From assembly GCF_000420325.1 (NCBI RefSeq), contig NZ_ATUS01000002.1:62001-126000 (forward strand): DNA of 64,000 bases, given 5' to 3'. This DNA comes from Spongiibacter tropicus DSM 19543 (GTDB lineage Bacteria > Pseudomonadota > Gammaproteobacteria > Pseudomonadales > Spongiibacteraceae). A program made the position numbers and the translations under genes. The notes under the pieces were generated by a model, which searched no databases, was not told where the DNA came from, and saw only the letters and a program-made list of their open reading frames with translations. This document shows, piece after piece, positions 56,190-64,000 of this stretch (within the stretch, counting starts at the first letter, position 1; every line of letters starts with the position of its first letter).

Positions 56190-57059
56190 ATGAACGCGTT
56201 TACCAAGCTCCTAGCACTCCTACTAATAAGCACGCTGGCTGCCTGTGCCAGTAAACCGGACCGGCCTGAGCTGTCGGAGCGGGAGATCTACGAAACCGCG
56301 CAAGGCTACCTGAACAGCAAGAATTTTTCACTTGCCATTCAGAACCTGCAAATGCTGGAAAGTCGTTATCCCTTCGGCCCCTACGCCGAGCAGGCACAGC
56401 TGGAAATCATTTACGCCCACTATCGGGCGGGTGATAACGAAGCCGCCGTCGCCGCCGCCGACCGATTTATTCGTCTGCACCCCGGCCACGAGAAAGTCGA
56501 CTACGCCTATTATATGCGCGGCCTTTCTAACTACACCGAGGGCGAAGGCTTACTCGAGCGGTTTATTCCCACCGATATGACCCAGCGCGATCCAGGCGCA
56601 GCTACCCAGTCCTTTGAAGACTTCCGTCAGTTGCTGCAACGCTTCCCCGACAGCGCCTACGCCGACGATGCCAGGGCGCGGATGATTTATCTGCGCAACC
56701 GACTGGCCCGTTACGAAATTAACGTGGCGAACTATTACTTCAAGCGCAAAGCCTATCTGGCCGCAGCTAACCGTGGCCGCTATGTGATTGAGAACCTGCC
56801 GCAGACGCCGGCCGTGCCGGACGCGCTGGCAGTGATGGTTCAAGCCTACCTGTTGCTGGGTATGGACGACCTTGCTGAGCAGACACTGACCGTGCTGCGC
56901 AGAAACTACCCCGACCATCCAAACCTGGACAAAGACGGCAACTTCCTGAGCGAAGTGGGTATTGATCAGGAAGGCTCGTTCCTCAACAAAGCGACCTTCG
57001 GATTGATCGACCGCTATGAGCCACCGCGCTTTGACAACCGCCAGAAGGGTCAGGAGTAA
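56190..57059 (+). CDS. bamD: Outer-membrane assembly lipoprotein BamD
   Basis: Essential BAM-complex lipoprotein of 289 residues that helps insert beta-barrels. Lipobox LAAC with Cys19; the body is made of about five TPR units ([42 protein letters not shown]). Longer than E. coli BamD (245) mainly at the C-terminus. Divergent from rluD, as in Pseudomonas, and ended by a good bidirectional terminator. Confidence 0.96.
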   Translation: MNAFTKLLALLLISTLAACASKPDRPELSEREIYETAQGYLNSKNFSLAIQNLQMLESRYPFGPYAEQAQLEIIYAHYRAGDNEAAVAAADRFIRLHPGHEKVDYAYYMRGLSNYTEGEGLLERFIPTDMTQRDPGAATQSFEDFRQLLQRFPDSAYADDARARMIYLRNRLARYEINVANYYFKRKAYLAAANRGRYVIENLPQTPAVPDALAVMVQAYLLLGMDDLAEQTLTVLRRNYPDHPNLDKDGNFLSEVGIDQEGSFLNKATFGLIDRYEPPRFDNRQKGQE

Positions 57060-57074
57060 TTCCTGACCGGTAAT

Positions 57075-57101
57075 AAAAAGGGCGCAATAAGCGCCCTTTT
57101 T
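57075..57101. terminator. Bidirectional terminator between bamD and nadE
   Basis: AAAAAGGGCGC (57075-57085), AATAA loop, GCGCCCTTTTT (57091-57101): a perfect 11-bp dyad with T-runs on both strands. It serves the two convergent genes. Confidence 0.94.
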
Positions 57102-57142
57102 ATTTGCCCAAAGTTTTCGCCACTGACAACCTAGTCGCCAAT

Positions 57143-58771
57143 TTAGTCACCAATAGGCCACTTCTGGGTGATCGGATAGCGTCGATCGCGACCAAAGCCC
57201 CGCTCGGTAATTCTTGTGCCAATCGGCGCCTGACGGCGCTTGTACTCATTAATGTCTACCAGCCGCAGCACCCGGTAAACCGTCTCTCGGTCAAAGCCTT
57301 CCGCAATAATGGCCTCGGCACTTTCGTCGCGCTCGATATAGCGCTCGAGAATTTTGTCGAGCGTCTCGTAGGGCGGCAGGTTGTCCTCATCTTTCTGATC
57401 CGGCGCCAGTTCGGCCGAAGGTGGGCGATCTATGACGCGCTGTGGAATGGCAGCGGCGCGGGTATTGCGGAATCTCGCCAGCTCAAATACGCGGGTCTTC
57501 GCCACATCTTTGAGCACATCAAAGCCGCCCGCCATATCGCCGTAGAGGGTTGAATATCCGACAGCAACCTCGCTCTTATTGCCGGTCGTCAGCACTAGCG
57601 AGCCTTTCTTGTTGGAAATCGCCATTAGCAACACGCCCCGGCAACGCGCCTGCAAGTTCTGCTCGGTTGTATCCGCCTCCAGCCCGGCAAACTCGTCAGC
57701 CAAGGCCGCCATAAAGGCGTCATACATGGGTTCAATGGAAATACAGGAATAGCGAACGCCCAGCAACCGAGCCTGCTCTTCGGCGTCGCTCACGCTCATC
57801 GACGACGTGTAGCGAAAGGGCATCATCACGGCTTCGACCCGCTCAGCACCGAGTGCGTCGACGGCTATCGCCAGCGTCAGCGCAGAGTCAATACCGCCAG
57901 ACAGACCGAGAACCACCCCTTTGAAACCGTTTTTGTTTACGTAGTCGCGAACGCCCAGCACCAGCGTCTCGTAGACGTCTTCGAGCACCGGCTTGAGGTC
58001 GGTAATGTCGCCCTCGGCAAAGCTCAGCGTTTTGCCGTTCCAGGTGGCATCCATGCAGGCGAGATGCTCCTGATAGGCCGGGCTGCGCGCCAGCAGCTCC
58101 CCTTCTTTGGATACCAGCATCGAAGCGCCGTCGAAAACCAGCTCATCCTGACCGCCGACAAGATTGCAGTACACCACTGGCATTCCGCCCTGCCAGGCGC
58201 GCTGAGCCAGCAGTGCTTCACGCTCGATTTGTTTACCCGCGTGAAATGGCGAGGCGCTCAGGTTAAGCATCAACTGCGCACCCTGAGAGCGTGCCGCCGA
58301 CGTTGGGCCATCCTGCCAGACGTCTTCGCAGATACTGACCGCCGTCGGTACGCCAAAGAAATCGAACACCAGGCTTTCCTTGCCTTCCCTGAAATAGCGT
58401 TTCTCATCAAATACGCGGTAATTCGGCAGGCATTGTTTGAAATACTCATACTGCATGCGACCGCGATAAAACACCCCGGCGGCGTTGTACAGTCCATCTT
58501 CGCGACTGCGCGGATAACCGACAATGACGTAGGCTTCACTAGTTGCCTGCGCGATGCGCTGCAGTGCGCGATCGACGCGATGAGAAAGACTGGCACGAAG
58601 CAACAAGTCTTCAGGCGGATAGCCGGTGACCACCAACTCGGGGAACAGTATCAGTTGCGGATTGTGGGCCGCCGTGGCCCGCGCAATGGTATCGAGAATT
58701 TTGTCGGTATTGCCCTCGATATCCCCCACCACGGGGTTAATCTGAGCAGTCACAATGCGAAGCGTGGTCAT
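57143..58771 (-). CDS. nadE: Glutamine-dependent NAD+ synthetase
   Basis: A 542-residue enzyme for the last step of NAD+ synthesis. The N-terminal nitrilase-like glutaminase has the Glu-Lys-Cys triad in LILFPELVVTGYPP, the Lys of FKQCLPNYRVFDE or near it, and SICEDVWQDG. The C-terminal synthetase has the PP-loop LGLSGGIDSALT. The start MTTLRIVTAQINPVVGD at 58771, after GGAATCCC, gives the normal N-terminus; the frame is open to 58861 with a non-homologous stretch. Converges on bamD. Confidence 0.96.
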   Translation of the reverse strand: MTTLRIVTAQINPVVGDIEGNTDKILDTIARATAAHNPQLILFPELVVTGYPPEDLLLRASLSHRVDRALQRIAQATSEAYVIVGYPRSREDGLYNAAGVFYRGRMQYEYFKQCLPNYRVFDEKRYFREGKESLVFDFFGVPTAVSICEDVWQDGPTSAARSQGAQLMLNLSASPFHAGKQIEREALLAQRAWQGGMPVVYCNLVGGQDELVFDGASMLVSKEGELLARSPAYQEHLACMDATWNGKTLSFAEGDITDLKPVLEDVYETLVLGVRDYVNKNGFKGVVLGLSGGIDSALTLAIAVDALGAERVEAVMMPFRYTSSMSVSDAEEQARLLGVRYSCISIEPMYDAFMAALADEFAGLEADTTEQNLQARCRGVLLMAISNKKGSLVLTTGNKSEVAVGYSTLYGDMAGGFDVLKDVAKTRVFELARFRNTRAAAIPQRVIDRPPSAELAPDQKDEDNLPPYETLDKILERYIERDESAEAIIAEGFDRETVYRVLRLVDINEYKRRQAPIGTRITERGFGRDRRYPITQKWPIGD

Positions 58772-58911
58772 TAAAGGGATTCCGTGTTGCTGTAGCGGCA
58801 CGCCCCAACCGGGCACCGCTCGCCGTCGACGCGGTATTCTATCAAAACTCGCGGTGTGCATCCGCAGGAATTGGCAGATACACTGGCAACAGCCGAATTA
58901 ATGAGTCCACC

Positions 58912-60501
58912 ATGCCCACTGCCTACGACCCCAACCAGCGCCGCGCGGTCATGCGCATTTATGCTACCTACCGCTTGTTGCTCGCTGGCACCCTGTTTTT
59001 AAGCTACCTGCTGGGCGCCAGCAACAGCATTCTCGGCAGCAACCTGCCCGGCGTGTTCATGGCAACCGTCACCGCCTATCTGGGCTTCAGCCTGCTGGTA
59101 TTTCTGCAACACCTGCTGATCACCCGCGACTACAGCGACACCGGACTGTTTTTCGAATTCTTTGTCGATATCGGCAGCATTATGCTGATGAGCTATTGCT
59201 CGACAAGCACCGACAGCGGCCTCACTTTATTACTGATTGTCAGCATCAGCGCCGCCAGCATGACCCTGCCTGCGCGATTGTGTCTGTCGCTGGCCTCACT
59301 GGCGACCATTGCCGGCATAGGCGAAGTCGCCGCACACACGCTCAGCGAACGGGTAGCCACCCAGCAGTTCGTTACCTCGGGCATGATGGGGATCGCCTAC
59401 TTCTCTACCGCCATCGCCATTCGCCACCTCAGTGCCCGAATCGTTAAAGCCCAGGGGCTGGCTGAAAGCCGACGCAACGACCTGGAACAGCTCTCGCAGA
59501 TTAACCAGAGCATTGTTCAGCGTATGCAAACCGGCATTCTGGTGATGTCGCGCACAGGGCGCATCAAGCTCAGCAATGCCGCCGCCATTGAACTGCTGCA
59601 GTTACCCGCCGACCCCGAAAAAACACAGCAATATGCGCCGCCCCAGCTCATCGCCATGAGCAACAGCGGCAACGGGCACTCGACGATTATTCAACTGCAG
59701 CCCTCAGGCGTAGAACTGCATGTAAACCTGACCTATCTCGCGCCTCAACACGGCGACGATGTGCTGATGTATATAGAGAATATCAGCAAGATCAATCAAC
59801 GCGCCCAGAACCTGAAGCTGGCCTCCCTGGGCCGCTTCACCGCCAGTATCGCCCATGAAATTCGCAACCCGCTGGCAGCGATCAGCCACGCCGCGCAGCT
59901 ACTGCGCGAATCGCCGGACCTGATCAGCAGCGACGCACGCTTTGTTGCCATTATCCAAAGTCATGCCAACCGCATGAACGACATCATCAAAAACATTCTG
60001 GAGCTTTCGCGGGGCCGCCTCGCGCAACCCCGGCAGTTTGCCCTGCGGCCGTGGCTGGAAACGTTCTGCCGGGACTGGCACGGCAATCATCCTGATAAAA
60101 CCCGACTACAGATCGACGCCAACACCGAACACGACACGATTAACGTCGACCAGAGTCAGCTGTCGCAGATCATCAGCAATATCATGGAAAATGGCATCCG
60201 CCACGGCATTGCCGCCCATGGCGAAGCGCTTATCCAGTTTCAACTGAGCCACACATCCCCCGGCGGCGGCCTGACATTGGACATTATCGATAACGGGCCG
60301 GGTATTGATCGCGACGACGAAGACAAGATATTTGAGCCTTTTTTCACAACCCAGACACAGGGTAATGGCCTTGGTCTGTATCTCTGTCGCGAGCTCTGCC
60401 TCGCTAACCAGATCGCCATCTCTTACCGTCGCGACAACAACGGCGCCAGCTGTTTTCGGTTACAATTTGCCCATCCCGAACGCGGCACCATTCCAGAATA
60501 A
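58912..60501 (+). CDS. pilS: Sensor histidine kinase PilS
   Basis: Inner-membrane kinase of 529 residues with about six N-terminal membrane helices (about 20-180). A PAS-like region (about 200-290: IVQRMQTGILVMSRTGRIKL) precedes the H-box SIAHEIRNPLAAISHAAQLL and the ATPase domain (ISNIMENGIRHG; DNGPGID; GNGLGLYL). In Pseudomonas PilS senses pilin levels in the membrane and acts on PilR to set pilA transcription. The pilR gene follows by 14 bp. Confidence 0.94.
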   Translation: MPTAYDPNQRRAVMRIYATYRLLLAGTLFLSYLLGASNSILGSNLPGVFMATVTAYLGFSLLVFLQHLLITRDYSDTGLFFEFFVDIGSIMLMSYCSTSTDSGLTLLLIVSISAASMTLPARLCLSLASLATIAGIGEVAAHTLSERVATQQFVTSGMMGIAYFSTAIAIRHLSARIVKAQGLAESRRNDLEQLSQINQSIVQRMQTGILVMSRTGRIKLSNAAAIELLQLPADPEKTQQYAPPQLIAMSNSGNGHSTIIQLQPSGVELHVNLTYLAPQHGDDVLMYIENISKINQRAQNLKLASLGRFTASIAHEIRNPLAAISHAAQLLRESPDLISSDARFVAIIQSHANRMNDIIKNILELSRGRLAQPRQFALRPWLETFCRDWHGNHPDKTRLQIDANTEHDTINVDQSQLSQIISNIMENGIRHGIAAHGEALIQFQLSHTSPGGGLTLDIIDNGPGIDRDDEDKIFEPFFTTQTQGNGLGLYLCRELCLANQIAISYRRDNNGASCFRLQFAHPERGTIPE

Positions 60502-60515
60502 TCGACACGGCACCG

Positions 60516-61871
60516 ATGAATAGCAAAACCGTACTGATCATTGATGATGAACCCGATATTCGCGAACTGCTGGAAATCACCATCAGCCGCATGGGACTCC
60601 ATACTGAAGCGGTAGGCTGTGTGGCCGACGCACTGCACTGTCTGGCCAGTAAGCCGATACAGCTGTGTTTAACCGACATCAAACTCCCCGACGGCACCGG
60701 ACTCGATATTGTCCGGCATATACAACAGCATTGTTCCGATACTGCAGTGGCAGTCATTACCGCGTTCGGCAGCACCGAGTTGGCCGTGGAAGCACTGAAA
60801 GCGGGAGCCTTCGACTTCATTAACAAGCCACTCGCTGTCGATCAACTGCGTAATCTGATCAAATCCGCTTTGCGTCTGGAAAACAGCCAGGCCAGCCCGG
60901 TAGACAGCAGCCGCAACACTCGCCTGCTCGGAGAGAGTGAACAGATCCGGCGACTGCGTGAGCAGATCAACAAACTTGCCCGCAGTCAGGCGCCGGTGTA
61001 CATCAGTGGTGAATCGGGCAGCGGCAAGGAAGTGGTTGCGCGCTTGATTCATGCCAATGGGCCGCGCAGCAATGCGCCCTTTGTGCCAGTGAACTGCGGC
61101 GCGATTCCCGGCGAGCTGGTAGAGAGCGAATTCTTCGGCCATGTAAAAGGCAGCTTTACCGGCGCCTATGGTGACAAGGAAGGTCTGTTTGAAGCCGCCA
61201 ATGGCGGCACCCTGTTTCTTGACGAAGTCGCGGACCTGCCGCTGAGCATGCAGGTGAAATTGTTGCGTGCCATTCAGGAAAAGGCCATCCGCCGGGTCGG
61301 CTCGAACCAGGAGATTCCCGTGGACGTGCGCATTCTCAGCGCCACCCATCGCGATCTCGCCAAAGAAGTGGCCGCCGAGCACTTCCGCAGCGACCTCTTC
61401 TATCGGATTAATGTGATTGAGGTCCAGGTGCCCAGCCTGCGCCAGCGAAAGGAGGACATCCCACTGCTCGCCCGTTTCATGCTGGAAAAAATAGCGCGGG
61501 AGTGGGATATCACGGCGCCGCAGCTCAGTGACGAGGCGCTGTCAGCTCTGAACGCCTACCAATTTCCGGGCAATGTTCGCGAACTGGAGAACATCATTGA
61601 GCGCGCCGCCACGCTTTGCGAGGGCAATGTCATTCGTGCCAGTGACCTGTCTCTGCCCGACAGCCCTGGGCAACTCCCTGAGGCAATAAGCGAGCCGAAT
61701 CATCTCGCTCAGGCCACAGGGGATATCGAGGCCTATGTGTCGAGTATTGAAAAGGCGATTATTCTCGAAGCGCTGGAAGCCAATGACGGCAACAAAACCG
61801 AATCCGCCCGCATGCTAGGCATCACCTTCCGGCAGTTTCGCTACAAGCTGAAAAAGTACGAAATGGAATAG
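60516..61871 (+). CDS. pilR: Sigma-54-dependent response regulator PilR
   Basis: A 451-residue NtrC-type activator. Receiver ([13 protein letters not shown]; acceptor Asp in [13 protein letters not shown]), AAA+ domain with Walker [10 protein letters not shown] and the sigma-54 contact loop reading GSFTGA (the usual GAFTGA has Ala second), [11 protein letters not shown], and a C-terminal Fis-type helix-turn-helix ([20 protein letters not shown]). It should drive pilA and other pilus genes with sigma-54 RNA polymerase. Paired with pilS. Confidence 0.95.
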   Translation: MNSKTVLIIDDEPDIRELLEITISRMGLHTEAVGCVADALHCLASKPIQLCLTDIKLPDGTGLDIVRHIQQHCSDTAVAVITAFGSTELAVEALKAGAFDFINKPLAVDQLRNLIKSALRLENSQASPVDSSRNTRLLGESEQIRRLREQINKLARSQAPVYISGESGSGKEVVARLIHANGPRSNAPFVPVNCGAIPGELVESEFFGHVKGSFTGAYGDKEGLFEAANGGTLFLDEVADLPLSMQVKLLRAIQEKAIRRVGSNQEIPVDVRILSATHRDLAKEVAAEHFRSDLFYRINVIEVQVPSLRQRKEDIPLLARFMLEKIAREWDITAPQLSDEALSALNAYQFPGNVRELENIIERAATLCEGNVIRASDLSLPDSPGQLPEAISEPNHLAQATGDIEAYVSSIEKAIILEALEANDGNKTESARMLGITFRQFRYKLKKYEME

Positions 61872-61892
61872 CGGGGCCCATAACAGGCCCCG
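61872..61892. terminator. Hairpin between pilR and pilY1
   Basis: CGGGGCC (61872-61878) and GGCCCCG (61886-61892), a perfect 7-bp stem with a 7-nt loop, in the 28-bp gap between the convergent genes. No T-run follows, so function as a terminator is plausible but not certain. Confidence 0.5.
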
Positions 61893-61899
61893 ATTACAG

Positions 61900-64000
61900 T
61901 TACTCGTAGTACCAGTAACTGCGTTTGCGCCCACCGGACAAATCCAGCGTTGGCGTAGTCGGGTCAAAGGGTGACGGGCCAGCCCCCCCAATGATAAACG
62001 GCACCGTTTTTCCGTCGATAGTGACGAGCCCGGCAATCGGTGATGGCGGCAGGCCGCCCCCCGAGAATTCATTGCGCTGACGCTCGCCAGTCACCAGATT
62101 GACGATATATGCCCCGGCATTCCCGAGGTTTGCACTACAGCTTTGCGCATCGGGAACATCCGGCTGGTTCGTGCCGAAATACACCTTGCCAGCCACCGCC
62201 AGAGGCGCATTGACGCCCTTCTCTCCCGTTAACAAGTCGATGTAGTAGCCGGCGAAGCTGTCTTCCAATCCACCGAAGTAAAGACTCGTTGCCCCTGTTG
62301 TCTCACAAGCAACCACCGCCCCGGTATCGTCGCTGCACTGCAAGGTGGTCTGGTTCACCAAGTCGTTCAGGGTGTAGGTCGTAAAACTGTCCGACACCGA
62401 TTTTCCGAGATTCTTGTCCATAACCATGAAGAATTTATTCTCCACGTTGTAGGCAATGCCCGGTGTGGTTGAAGCACTGTACAAGGGGTGCTCACGGTCC
62501 CCTGAGACTGCGACCACCGCATCGTAGCGGTTGGTCGGCACGACATCCGCGCTGAACAGGAACTTGCGATTATTGTTACCGGTTCCCCCGAGGCTAGCGA
62601 GTTTGGTGATTTCCACTTCGTCAAAGTCCGTGGTTTGCGGATCATCGGCCTCCAGGTCTACGCGCCAGATATTGCCGCCCACATCGGTGGCATAGAGCCG
62701 GTCGATATAGCCATCGAAATCTTTGTCGAGCAAGGTAATATCGGCAGGGAAAGATTTATTCATGCCCGTAACCGTTTCACAATGCCCGCCACTGGCCATC
62801 GCCACACCGGAACAGTTCGCCAGTGCCGCCCACACAACCTCGCCACTGATCGCATCCAGAATCAGCACGCCGCGCCCCTGACTGTTGCTGGCTGGCGCAG
62901 GTTCATGATCCTCAGCAGGGTCATAGCCCGCACCGAGAATCAGCACAGGATTGTCATGATGTTTGAGCATGCCGACTTGCGCCTGTGACCAGGTTTGTCC
63001 CAACTCTGGTACCTGCTGCTCTGTCAGGCGCCACATGAACCGCGGCGCCAACGGGTTGCTGACATCCATCGCATAGATCAAGCGTCCACCACGACGCGCT
63101 GACAGATAGATAAACGCCTTGCCCGAGGTTGCCGTTCCCGTGCGCTTGTCCTGCAAGATTGTGGTACTGCCGTCGAAGAAATAATCGCGCTTCAAGGCAC
63201 GCGGGTCGACGACATTGGGGTATTTGACCAAGGGGTCATTATTGAACTGACGCTTGAGCTTGCCAAAAAACTCTGGCGCGACAAAGCTCCACAACTCGCC
63301 ACCGGGCTGCACGCTGGAAATATTGCTGTCCTGATTGCCATTAATGGCGTGGAAGTGGCCGTCGTTAGAGCCGTAGAACACCACAACCCCAGTGCTGCCA
63401 CCGTAGTTAATAACAGCCGGACGGGAGTGCAGTACGTCGGCGTGAATAGAGCCCCGCGCTGTAATCGGGCAATTCGCATCCCGAACTTCAGGCGGACAGG
63501 GGCCTCGGCGCGCCTCGTTACCATTAATATCCTCACCGCGTACCCAATCAATGAGGTTTTCCGCTGTCAGCGTCACCGTGCTTGCACCACAGCTGACGTT
63601 ATTGTTTTCAGCAAGCACATACTGGCTCAACTGGAGCACATAGGAGTCGTCATCAATTTTACTGCGTACGGCCCCCAACACTGTGCCTTTCAAGGCATCG
63701 ATATTGTAGGTATTACTCTCGTTGCCCACCGTGCAGTTTTCCAGCTTGACCTGATCACCAATGTTTAATCCGTGACCGGCCTGGGTGACCGTGGCCACCC
63801 GACTGACCTCCACAATAGTGGCGTTGCTATAGCTCGCGCCATCAGGGATATCCTTTGAGGCGATATCAAAGCTGGTGTCCTGCACATTGCTTATCGAACA
63901 GGGTGCTGCAAAGGTACAAACCTGTTTGTTTTGTACTTCGTTCCAGGCGTTCAACAAAACGACCTGATCGGTATTGGCGTCGAGATTCGTGCCACCGGTC
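61900..64000 (-). CDS. pilY1: Type IV pilus tip/assembly protein PilY1, C-terminal part (5' end outside window)
   Basis: The frame is open to the window edge, so this is the C-terminal ~700 residues. It shows the PilY1 beta-propeller: HSRPAVINYGGSTGVVVFYGSNDGHFHAINGNQ (quoted in part), FVAPEFFGKLKRQ, and DVSNPLAPRFMWRL. A calcium loop D-K-D-F-D-G-Y-I-D (bases 62701-62727) is followed by RLYATDVGGNIWRVDLE, matching the known PilY1 Ca site near the propeller. PilY1 promotes pilus extension and surface sensing. In Pseudomonas it lies in the minor pilin operon beside pilSR; here it converges on pilR. Confidence 0.93.
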   Translation of the reverse strand, partial: TGGTNLDANTDQVVLLNAWNEVQNKQVCTFAAPCSISNVQDTSFDIASKDIPDGASYSNATIVEVSRVATVTQAGHGLNIGDQVKLENCTVGNESNTYNIDALKGTVLGAVRSKIDDDSYVLQLSQYVLAENNNVSCGASTVTLTAENLIDWVRGEDINGNEARRGPCPPEVRDANCPITARGSIHADVLHSRPAVINYGGSTGVVVFYGSNDGHFHAINGNQDSNISSVQPGGELWSFVAPEFFGKLKRQFNNDPLVKYPNVVDPRALKRDYFFDGSTTILQDKRTGTATSGKAFIYLSARRGGRLIYAMDVSNPLAPRFMWRLTEQQVPELGQTWSQAQVGMLKHHDNPVLILGAGYDPAEDHEPAPASNSQGRGVLILDAISGEVVWAALANCSGVAMASGGHCETVTGMNKSFPADITLLDKDFDGYIDRLYATDVGGNIWRVDLEADDPQTTDFDEVEITKLASLGGTGNNNRKFLFSADVVPTNRYDAVVAVSGDREHPLYSASTTPGIAYNVENKFFMVMDKNLGKSVSDSFTTYTLNDLVNQTTLQCSDDTGAVVACETTGATSLYFGGLEDSFAGYYIDLLTGEKGVNAPLAVAGKVYFGTNQPDVPDAQSCSANLGNAGAYIVNLVTGERQRNEFSGGGLPPSPIAGLVTIDGKTVPFIIGGAGPSPFDPTTPTLDLSGGRKRSYWYYE

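Overview
The window reads as chromosomal DNA of a moderately GC-rich gammaproteobacterium. It has Pseudomonas-like gene order at both ends: dnaG-rpoD at the left, and clpB-pgeF-rluD-bamD followed by pilS-pilR and pilY1 at the right. TonB receptors, a fatty acyl reductase and a DUF4331/HupE cluster suggest a marine, Cellvibrionales-type bacterium (for example Spongiibacteraceae). That placement is inference from gene content, not a computed phylogeny.

Left part, 1-8.6 kb: the 3' end of dnaG, rpoD and a small lipoprotein gene. Next comes a minus-strand signalling operon with a REC-containing class III nucleotide cyclase, a lone receiver and a hybrid histidine kinase. A tRNA-Ile2 (CAU anticodon) gene follows, with its own strong promoter.

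8.8-18.5 kb: a six-gene, single-strand defence block. It holds a complete type I restriction-modification set (hsdR, hsdM, hsdS), a small HEPN-motif protein and an McrB/McrC modification-dependent restriction pair. Gaps run from 55 bp down to 0, so the six genes look co-transcribed. The HEPN protein, joined directly to mcrB, is the best candidate here for an undescribed component.

18.6-31.6 kb: a LysR regulator divergent from doxX and a glutathionyl-hydroquinone reductase (compare E. coli yhaJ/yqjF/yqjG). Then a repeat-bearing lipoprotein, a TonB receptor, an MltF-type lytic transglycosylase, a deazaflavin-dependent nitroreductase-family protein, an OprC-type copper receptor with its copper ligands visible, an acyltransferase and mscL.

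31.6-47.4 kb: an EmrRAB-like efflux operon with a perfect operator palindrome, nhaB, a fatty acyl-CoA reductase, a second glutathionyl-hydroquinone reductase with arfB, metY, and ilvI-ilvH with a long leader.

47.4-51.5 kb: a four-gene minus-strand cluster (DUF4331 protein, small lipoprotein, helical-repeat protein, HupE/UreJ-family membrane protein) of unknown joint function. An internal terminator divides it.

51.6-64 kb: clpB with a textbook sigma-32 promoter, pgeF, rluD, bamD, nadE, the pilS-pilR two-component pair, and the C-terminal part of pilY1, which runs off the window. No rRNA, CRISPR array, insertion sequence, integrase or prophage was seen.
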